From contig NZ_CP072865.1 in assembly GCF_017948245.1 (NCBI RefSeq), positions 3,187,501 through 3,251,500 of the forward strand: a DNA stretch of 64,000 nt, in the 5' to 3' direction. Both the position numbers and the translations under genes were made by a program. Below, piece after piece: positions 58,052 to 64,000 of the stretch (within the stretch, counting starts at the first letter, position 1; the number at the start of each line of letters is the position of its first letter). A model generated the notes under the pieces. That model made no database searches, was not told where the DNA came from, and was given only the letters and a program-made list of their open reading frames with translations. The stretch is from Rhizobium sp. NLR16a (GTDB lineage: Bacteria; Pseudomonadota; Alphaproteobacteria; Rhizobiales; Rhizobiaceae).

Positions 58052-58762
58052 TTACTCCGGTTTGACCGGAATGTTGAGGCCTCTGGCGCTTGCCGGGCGG
58101 GCGATGCAGCGCTCCAGCCAATCGGAGACTGCGGGGAATTTCGCATAGTCGAGAATCTCACGGCCGCCATAGAAGATGTCGGCGCCGCGGACCCAGGTGA
58201 AGGTGGTGATGTCGGCGATCGTATATTGATCGCCCATGATCCACTGACGGCCCTGCAACCGGCCTTCGAGCACGCCGAGCAGGCGTTTGGATTCATCGCG
58301 GTAACGCTCCACCGGATAGGAATTATTGGCGACCTTGTCGGCGGCGAATTTGTGGAAATGGCCGAACTGGCCGAGCATCGGACCTATTCCGGCCATCTGG
58401 AAAAACACCCACTGGATGCATTCATAGCGGCCGGCGGCATCGGCGGGGATGAGCTTGCCGGTCTTTTCGGCGAGGTAGAGCAGGATGGCGCCGGATTCGA
58501 ACAGGCCGATCGGCTTTCCCCCAGGCCCGTCCGGATCGATGATCGCCGGAATGCGGCCGTTCGGGTTCAGGGATTCGAATTCCGGCGACTTCTGCTCGTT
58601 TGCGGCAAAGGAAATATAATGCGGCTCATAGGGGAGCCCAAGTTCTTCGAGGGCGACCGATACCTTCACCCCGTTCGGCGTCTGCAGGGAATAGAGCTGG
58701 ATGATATCGGGATTTTTCGCCGGCCAGCGCGTGGTGATCGGAAATGCGGAAAGATCTGCCAT
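58052..58762 (-). CDS. Glutathione S-transferase, YghU/Ure2p-like
   Basis: A 236-residue GST. The thioredoxin-like N-terminal domain (about 20-105) contains LYSLQTPNGVKVSVALEELGLPYEPHYISF and LFESGAILLYLAEKTGKLIP (cis-Pro and Glu-Ser glutathione contacts). The helical C-terminal domain follows. TPNGVKV is the nucleophilic-loop signature of the YghU-like (Nu-class) group, which reduces peroxides and disulfides. The start at 58762 has GGAG upstream. Confidence 0.9.
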   Translation of the reverse strand: MADLSAFPITTRWPAKNPDIIQLYSLQTPNGVKVSVALEELGLPYEPHYISFAANEQKSPEFESLNPNGRIPAIIDPDGPGGKPIGLFESGAILLYLAEKTGKLIPADAAGRYECIQWVFFQMAGIGPMLGQFGHFHKFAADKVANNSYPVERYRDESKRLLGVLEGRLQGRQWIMGDQYTIADITTFTWVRGADIFYGGREILDYAKFPAVSDWLERCIARPASARGLNIPVKPE

Positions 58763-58959
58763 AGGGGACTCCATGTTTGGCGGCGACCATAGAAGACGAT
58801 GCTCCAGAAAGGCAAGCGACGGCATCGTTCCATATTATTGAACGAAGCGTCTGCTTCCGTTTATCTTTCCATAACGGCAGAAAAAGGCGACATAGAACGC
58901 ATCAGAGGTCCAACAGGTGCCGGGGCACCAAGATCTCCAGAGCCATTCAAACGGAGACA

Positions 58960-59409
58960 ATGTCCATGTCGAACGCCAACAATGTCATCATCCTGATCGC
59001 CCGGATCCTTCTTTCCTTCATGTTCATCTTTGCCGGCTTCGGCAAGGTCACCGATCCGGCTTCCACTGCCGGCATGATCGCCGGCGCCGGCCTTCCGGCC
59101 TCCACCGCGCTCACCTATCTCGCCGGTCTCTTCGAACTCGCAACCGGCATTGCCGTGCTCGTCGGTTTCCAGGTCCGCATCGTCGGCTGGCTGCTTGCCG
59201 TCTTCTGCGTCTTCACCGGCGTGGTCTTCCATCTTGCGCCAGTCAACGTTCCCGATTTCCCGGCCGCCGCCAACGGCTGGATTAACGGCCTGAACTTCGT
59301 CAACTTCCTGAAGAACATCACGCTCGCCGGCGCCTATATCATGCTCGCAACCAATGGCGCAGGCGCCTACTCGCTCGACGCCCGCCGCGGTGCCTACGCA
59401 GCCGCCTGA
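58960..59409 (+). CDS. DoxX family membrane protein
   Basis: A 149-residue protein with four transmembrane helices: IILIARILLSFMFIFAGFGKV, ALTYLAGLFELATGIAVLVGF, GWLLAVFCVFTGVVFHL and a final helix near ITLAGAYIMLATNGAGA. It belongs to the DoxX/DoxD family of small quinone- or respiration-linked proteins; function in rhizobia is unclear. The second Met (58966) is an alternative start with better ribosome-site spacing. It is divergent from the GST gene. Confidence 0.9.
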   Translation: MSMSNANNVIILIARILLSFMFIFAGFGKVTDPASTAGMIAGAGLPASTALTYLAGLFELATGIAVLVGFQVRIVGWLLAVFCVFTGVVFHLAPVNVPDFPAAANGWINGLNFVNFLKNITLAGAYIMLATNGAGAYSLDARRGAYAAA

Positions 59410-59438
59410 TAGCAGTTGATATCCTCCCAAAAATGCAA

Positions 59439-59464
59439 AACCCGCCGTCATCCGACGGCGGGTT
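59439..59464. terminator. Bidirectional terminator between doxX and hisG
   Basis: A perfect 11-bp stem (AACCCGCCGTC / GACGGCGGGTT) with a 4-base loop, followed by ATTTTAT on the right and preceded by AAAATGCA on the left, between convergent genes. Confidence 0.82.
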
Positions 59465-59487
59465 ATTTTATGCCTTGATGACCGGGA

Positions 59488-60183
59488 TCAGAGGGCGGCG
59501 CGCACCGCCTCGATGATCGCCTGCACCGCCGGCTCGCCCGCATGGCTCTCCTTGCGGGCGCGCACGAGGCAAGCCTCTGAATGCAGGATGATGCCGTCCT
59601 GGAGCACCTTCAGATGATTGGCGCGCAGCGTCGAGCCGGTGGAAGTGATATCGACGATGATATCGGCCGAGCCGGAGGCGGGAGCGCCTTCGGTCGCGCC
59701 CAGGCTTTCGACGATGCGATAAAGCTGAATGCCGTGCTGGCTCGAAAAGAACTGCTGGGTCAGGCGCCAATACTTGGTGGCGATGGCAAGGCGTCGACCG
59801 TGGCGGGCGCGGAAATCGGCGGCGACATCGCCGAGATCGGCCATGCTGTCGACATCGAGCCAAATCTCGGGCACCGCGACGACGACATCGGCATGGCCGA
59901 AGCCGAGCCGGGCGCAGAATTCGACGCGCTTGTCGGCCTCGGCAAAGCCTTCCCGCATCAGATCCTCGCCGGTGACGCCGAAATCGACGGTGCCGTTGCC
60001 GAGCTCGCGGGAGATTTCCGACGCCGACAGGAAGGTGATCTCGATATCGTCCCAGCCTTCGACGCGGCCGCGATAGGAGCGGTCGTTGCCAACCGCCGAG
60101 ATCGGCAGGCCGGCCCGCTCGAAGATCGCCGAAGCGTCGTCCTTCATCCGGCCCTTGGAGGGAAGCGCGATGGTGATGGTCAT
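59488..60183 (-). CDS. hisG: ATP phosphoribosyltransferase, short form
   Basis: A 231-residue short-form HisG catalysing the first step of histidine synthesis. It lacks the C-terminal regulatory domain of the ~300-residue long form, which is why it needs His[26 protein letters not shown] and [18 protein letters not shown] are intact. The start overlaps the hisZ stop by 4 bp. Confidence 0.95.
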   Translation of the reverse strand: MTITIALPSKGRMKDDASAIFERAGLPISAVGNDRSYRGRVEGWDDIEITFLSASEISRELGNGTVDFGVTGEDLMREGFAEADKRVEFCARLGFGHADVVVAVPEIWLDVDSMADLGDVAADFRARHGRRLAIATKYWRLTQQFFSSQHGIQLYRIVESLGATEGAPASGSADIIVDITSTGSTLRANHLKVLQDGIILHSEACLVRARKESHAGEPAVQAIIEAVRAAL

Positions 60184-61301
60184 GCGGCTGCCCTTTCGGT
60201 TTCGATGCGGTCGAGCCAGAAGGAGAAGCCGACGGCCGGAATGCGGTCCGTCGCGCCGAGGAAGGTCAACAGCCGGTCGAAGCGGCCGCCGCCGGCCAGG
60301 ACCGCGCTCGAGCCTTCCACCGTCACCTCGAAGACGAGGCCGGAGTAATAATCGAGCGGACGCCCGAAAGCGGCGCGGTAATCCAGGCAGGACAGGTCGA
60401 CGCCGGCATCGGCAAGGGCGGCGACGCGGCCGTTAAAGCGCGACAGCGCATTGCCGAGCTTCAGGCCGGCAGCGTCGGCAAAGCCGGCAAGTGCTGCGGA
60501 CGCATTGACGAGCGGCACGTGCAGAGACAGGAACTCTTGCAGCACATGGAAGGCCGCATCGTCGAGACGCGTCTCGGACAGGATGAGCTTTTCCTTGAGG
60601 CGCCGGGCGATCTCCAGCGGCGAGCGGCTGGCATTTGAGGAATAACCGGTCGCCTGCATCTCGTGCTCGATATGGGCGACCAGCGCCTGCTCGTCACCTG
60701 ACACAACAAGCCTGGCGATATCGTCGTCAGGGCCGGTGACGAATTGCGGGCTGACGAGGCTTGCCAGCAAGGCTTCCAGTTGCGTCATATTGCCGAAAGC
60801 GTGGATCAGGCGCTTCTGCCAGCCGAGCGGCAGGCCGAGCGCCTGAACGACCGCCTCGAACACCGCCTGATCGCCCAACGTCACGGCTAAGCGCCGGCCC
60901 GGCAGCAGGCGGGCGAGAATGCCGGTTGCGTCACCAATGGCGCGCGCATCGGCGCCCGGTATGTTGATGTCGCCGAGATCCTCGATGCCGGCCTGGTAGA
61001 ATTCATTGGCGCCTTCGCGGCGCTGGCGGAAGACTTCGCCGAGGTAGGCGTAACGCTTCGGCGTGCCGGTTGCCGTCTCGATGTGGCGCAGACAGACGGG
61101 GATGGTGAATTCGGGACGCAGGCAGAGGCTGGCGCCGGTTTCGCTTTCCGTCATGAAGATGCGCCGGCGCAGATCCTCGCCGGCGATATCGAGGAACGGC
61201 TCGGCCGGCTGTATGACCGGCGTATCGATGCGCTCGGAATTTCGCGAAGCGAATTCGGCAAGCAGGTCGTTGGAGAATTCCGGGAGGTTGATCAGGGGCA
61301 T
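60180..61301 (-). CDS. hisZ: ATP phosphoribosyltransferase regulatory subunit
   Basis: A 373-residue class II synthetase-like protein (HisRS paralogue) that forms the regulatory subunit of the short HisG complex. [16 protein letters not shown] and [12 protein letters not shown] match HisZ, and the catalytic residues of true HisRS are altered. ATG at 61301 with GGAG upstream. It lies 51 bp after hisS, between hisS and hisG, typical of rhizobia. Confidence 0.93.
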   Translation of the reverse strand: MPLINLPEFSNDLLAEFASRNSERIDTPVIQPAEPFLDIAGEDLRRRIFMTESETGASLCLRPEFTIPVCLRHIETATGTPKRYAYLGEVFRQRREGANEFYQAGIEDLGDINIPGADARAIGDATGILARLLPGRRLAVTLGDQAVFEAVVQALGLPLGWQKRLIHAFGNMTQLEALLASLVSPQFVTGPDDDIARLVVSGDEQALVAHIEHEMQATGYSSNASRSPLEIARRLKEKLILSETRLDDAAFHVLQEFLSLHVPLVNASAALAGFADAAGLKLGNALSRFNGRVAALADAGVDLSCLDYRAAFGRPLDYYSGLVFEVTVEGSSAVLAGGGRFDRLLTFLGATDRIPAVGFSFWLDRIETERAAA

Positions 61302-61352
61302 GCTGCGCTCCGAACAACAGGCGAAGGGCGTGCCGGAAGGCACGTATATGTC

Positions 61353-62876
61353 TCAGACATCACCGCCAGCCCTCTTTCGATCCTCCGCCTGCGCGGCAAG
61401 GATTTCCCTCACCTTGGCGACGAGATCGGCTTCCATAACCGTCTCCTGCGCCACGCGGGCTTCGCGCCAGCTGGCATTGTCCTCGATCTCGCCGGAAAGG
61501 CGCTTGCCCTCGATCAGATCCTTGATCTGCACGACGCCTTCAGCGCGCTCGTCGCCGCCCTGGATGATGGCGATGGGGCAGCCGCGGCGGTCGGCATATT
61601 TCAGCTGGTTGCCGAATTTCTTCCAGTTGCCCTGGAACATCTCGGCGCGAATACCGGCCGCGCGCAATTGCTGCGTCATCTTCTGGTAGCGGCCCATCGC
61701 CTCGACATCGCCGTCCATGACGGTGACCAGCACCGGCTCGATCACTTCGCTGGCGCCAAGCTTGCCGAGGTTCTTCAGCGCCGTCATCAGCCTGGAGACG
61801 CCGATCGAAAAGCCGGTTGCCGGAACCGGCTGGCCCATGAAGCGGGAGACGAGGCCGTCATAACGACCACCGCCGCCGACCGAGCCGAAAACGACCTTGT
61901 CGCCCTTCTCGTTGGTGACGTCGAAGAGAAGCTCGGCCTCATAGACCGGGCCGGTATAATATTCGAGGCCGCGCACGACGGAAGGGTCGATCTTGATGCG
62001 GTCGGCGCCATAGCCGGCGCTCGTGACGAGTGCACCGATGAAATTCAACTCCTCGACGCCTTCGGCGCCCTTCGACGTCCCCGCAACGAGTTCGGCCAGA
62101 CGTCCGGCGCTTTCGGCATAATCCTTGATGCCGACGAAGAAGAGCACCTTGTCGATCTGCTCCTGGTCGAGACCGGCGCCCTTGGTGAAGTCGCCCGATT
62201 CATCCTTGCGGCCGGGGCCGAGCAGCAGCGAGACACCTTCCGGGCCGAACTTGTCGAGCTTATCGATGGCGCGCAGAACGTTGAGCCGCTGGCCGGCCTT
62301 GTCGTCGCCGCCGAGGCCGATCGCCTCCAAGACGCCGTCCAGAACCTTGCGGTTGTTGACACGGATGACGTAGTCGCCGCGCTTGATGCCGAGGGCTTCC
62401 AGCGTATCGGCCATCATCATGCACATTTCGGCATCGGCCTGAACACCAGGCGCGCCCACGGTATCGGCATCGAACTGCATGAACTGGCGGAAGCGGCCGG
62501 GGCCGGGCTTCTCGTTACGGAAGACGTATCCGGCGCGATAGGTGCGGTAGGGAAGCTGGATCTCGTTGAAATTTTCCGCGACGTGGCGGGCAAGCGGCGC
62601 CGTCAGGTCGTAACGCAGCGACATCCACTGCTCGTCATCATCCTGCAGCGAGAAGACGCCCTCGTTCGGCCGGTCGCTGTCGGGCAGAAACTTGCCGAGC
62701 GCATCGGTATATTCGAACAGCGGCGTTTCGACAGGATCGAAACCATAATGCTCATAGACTTCCCGGATCTTTGCCGTCATCTCGTTGACGGCGCGGATAT
62801 CGTCGGCCGTCCGGTCGACGAAGCCGCGCGGCAGGCGGGCCTTGAGCTTTTGCGGTTTCTTCTGCTTGTCGTTCAT
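61353..62876 (-). CDS. hisS: Histidyl-tRNA synthetase
   Basis: A 507-residue class II synthetase. [13 protein letters not shown] opens the catalytic domain; motif 2 [15 protein letters not shown] and [26 protein letters not shown], the HisA motif [12 protein letters not shown] and the C-terminal anticodon-binding domain (about 385-500) are visible. I chose the ATG at 62876 because the frame upstream has no synthetase similarity. It is the first gene of hisS-hisZ-hisG. Confidence 0.96.
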   Translation of the reverse strand: MNDKQKKPQKLKARLPRGFVDRTADDIRAVNEMTAKIREVYEHYGFDPVETPLFEYTDALGKFLPDSDRPNEGVFSLQDDDEQWMSLRYDLTAPLARHVAENFNEIQLPYRTYRAGYVFRNEKPGPGRFRQFMQFDADTVGAPGVQADAEMCMMMADTLEALGIKRGDYVIRVNNRKVLDGVLEAIGLGGDDKAGQRLNVLRAIDKLDKFGPEGVSLLLGPGRKDESGDFTKGAGLDQEQIDKVLFFVGIKDYAESAGRLAELVAGTSKGAEGVEELNFIGALVTSAGYGADRIKIDPSVVRGLEYYTGPVYEAELLFDVTNEKGDKVVFGSVGGGGRYDGLVSRFMGQPVPATGFSIGVSRLMTALKNLGKLGASEVIEPVLVTVMDGDVEAMGRYQKMTQQLRAAGIRAEMFQGNWKKFGNQLKYADRRGCPIAIIQGGDERAEGVVQIKDLIEGKRLSGEIEDNASWREARVAQETVMEADLVAKVREILAAQAEDRKRAGGDV

Positions 62877-63005
62877 TTCCGGGAATTCCGCTGACTGTGA
62901 CAGTGGCGGTGTCCTAGCGGATTGGGCGGAGAGCGGCAAGGGCGGAGGGCCTTGATGGCGCTGCCAGAATCGATTGAACGATGAGGCATTGTTCAGAATG
63001 CGGAT

Positions 63006-63770
63006 ATGATCATGATCACCGAAGCGCTCCTCTATGCCGCGACATTGCCACTGACCGGCAAGCGCCATCGGAAGTTCATCCGCAATTCCGTCAATCTCTG
63101 GTCGCGGGCCGGACGTTGCGCCGGGGATTGGGCCGACCACGAAGAGAAGAGCCGCAACGCAATCCGTGCAGCAGCGGCCGGCCTCAGGCAGAGGCGGACC
63201 GCCGTCGTGCTCGGCTCCGGCCTGTTGCGGGATGTGCCGATCGATGAGCTGGCACGCGATTTCGACACCGTCGTGCTCGTCGATCTCATTCATCTCGCCT
63301 CGGTGCGGCTGTGGCTTGCGGCCAAGGGCTATCGCAACGTCCGGCTGATCGAGCGCGATCTCTCCGGCTACGACGATTTCGCCGCCGGTCAGGAGCCCGA
63401 ACCGCTCGCCTTCCTGCGTGGCGTGCCCTATCTCGATTTCGTGGTTTCCGCCAATCTCTTGTCCCAGATCGGCCGCGGCGTGAAGCGACGCCATGAGGCC
63501 GAGGCGGCCGGTCGAATGCCTGAAGACACGGTGGAGAGGCTGATCACCGCGCATCTCAGCGGGCTTTCCGAACTTTCCTGCCGGCATTGCCTTGTGACCG
63601 ACATCGCCTATGCCCTCATCGACCGCAACGGCAAAACACATGAGGAGACCGACCTGCTGCACGGCGTCACCCCGCCGCCGGCGAAAGCGGTCTGGACATG
63701 GCCGGTCGCTCCGCTCGGCGAAGAGAGCAGGGATTACCGGATCGAACACAAGGTCATTGCCGGCTGGTGA
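63006..63770 (+). CDS. Conserved hypothetical protein with Rossmann-like core
   Basis: A 254-residue soluble protein I do not recognise. Residues 65-95 ([37 protein letters not shown]) look like a Rossmann strand-helix-strand with a GSG loop and a following Asp, as in SAM-dependent methyltransferases, but the later motifs are not typical. Cys/His-rich [10 protein letters not shown] near residue 195 could bind metal. A second Met (63012) is an alternative start. It is divergent from hisS. Confidence 0.7.
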   Translation: MIMITEALLYAATLPLTGKRHRKFIRNSVNLWSRAGRCAGDWADHEEKSRNAIRAAAAGLRQRRTAVVLGSGLLRDVPIDELARDFDTVVLVDLIHLASVRLWLAAKGYRNVRLIERDLSGYDDFAAGQEPEPLAFLRGVPYLDFVVSANLLSQIGRGVKRRHEAEAAGRMPEDTVERLITAHLSGLSELSCRHCLVTDIAYALIDRNGKTHEETDLLHGVTPPPAKAVWTWPVAPLGEESRDYRIEHKVIAGW

Positions 63771-63831
63771 TGCGGATGGGGCCGTCGGGCAGCACTTGGC
63801 GTGCAGCAGGCATTCACCTATATGAAACACC

Positions 63832-64000
63832 ATGCGCATGATCGCCCTCATCACAATGTTTCTCGGCTGGCTGGTCTACGGCGCCATGTCCGCATGGGCT
63901 GGCTGTCCGACATGCGCGTCGATGAATGCGCCGGCCGCCGGCGGCAGCATGCACCATGAAATGGCTGGCATGCCGATGCCGAAAGAAGCAGGCAAGGCCG
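63832..64000 (+). CDS. Start of a Met/His-rich exported protein (cut by window)
   Basis: A frame open to the right edge, from an ATG at 63832 (or 63838). The first ~25 residues form a signal peptide ([21 protein letters not shown]), followed by CPTC and a Met/His-rich part ([25 protein letters not shown]). Met- and His-rich exported segments occur in periplasmic copper-binding proteins. Too little is present to name a family. Confidence 0.6.
   Translation, partial: MRMIALITMFLGWLVYGAMSAWAGCPTCASMNAPAAGGSMHHEMAGMPMPKEAGKA

Noticed and set aside
61353..63854. An 833-residue extended version of HisS
   Set aside because: The upstream 326 residues resemble no synthetase and cross the divergent promoter and the next gene; HisS starts at 62876.

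Overview
This 64 kb window is a piece of a GC-rich alphaproteobacterial chromosome, most likely Rhizobium (R. etli / R. phaseoli / R. leguminosarum group). That assignment is an inference. It rests on an F0 ATP synthase operon separate from F1 with duplicated and diverged b subunits, a short HisG paired with HisZ, a CIRCE-controlled groESL, a candidate CtrA box, a De Ley-Doudoroff sugar cluster, and rhizobial-type intergenic mosaic repeats. Most genes are core chromosomal genes, tightly packed. I see no transposase, integrase, phage gene, CRISPR array, rRNA or tRNA.

Layout. 1-7.9 kb: polyprenyl diphosphate synthase (cut by the window edge), a TPR protein, ispE, a MoaB/Mog protein, a small secreted protein, a glycosyltransferase, a radical SAM protein and rnhB. 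8.0-10.6 kb: F0 operon atpI-atpB-atpE-atpF'-atpF on the minus strand. 10.9-17 kb: cell wall hydrolase, corA-kup and an Mrp/ApbC ATPase with a His-rich linker. 17.6-22.7 kb: an orphan LuxR-type regulator, then an IclR regulator divergent from SDR-dgoK-dgoA-lactonase, which oxidises an aldose and feeds the KDPGal branch to pyruvate and glyceraldehyde 3-phosphate. 23-27.3 kb: a PRC-barrel protein, a 57-bp tandem repeat array, a GGDEF-EAL protein, and a PAS-PAS-REC-REC protein with a CtrA-like box in front of it. 27.4-29.6 kb: mutL and a DUF2093 gene. 29.8-33.6 kb: a sugar ABC transporter divergent from an unusual GntR regulator with two DNA-binding domains; this looks like an accessory cassette.

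33.6-39.5 kb (minus strand): pmbA, a cysQ-like phosphatase, a DUF4170 gene, waaA, a HAD phosphatase and lpxK, including lipid A/Kdo assembly steps. 39.6-42.4 kb: a Kef-type antiporter, a glyoxalase-fold protein and an EVE-domain protein. 42.4-46.3 kb: a patatin-like protein, rsmD, a pseudouridine synthase with a very long Arg-rich tail, and tadA. 46.5-52.3 kb: a lipoprotein, ileS, ribF and a HAD-IIA hydrolase. 52.5-54.9 kb: groES-groEL with promoter, CIRCE and terminator, plus a duplicated groEL 3' end. 55.4-59.4 kb: a small PAS-like protein, an ECF sigma factor broken by one extra base in a G6 run, an SDR, a GST and a DoxX protein. 59.5-62.9 kb: hisS-hisZ-hisG. The window closes with an unrecognised 254-aa protein and the start of a Met/His-rich exported protein.

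No clearly new multi-gene system is visible. The points most worth a second look are the ECF sigma frameshift, the 57-bp array, the double-HTH GntR, the CtrA-box/PAS-receiver gene, the groEL-end duplication and the His-rich Mrp linker.
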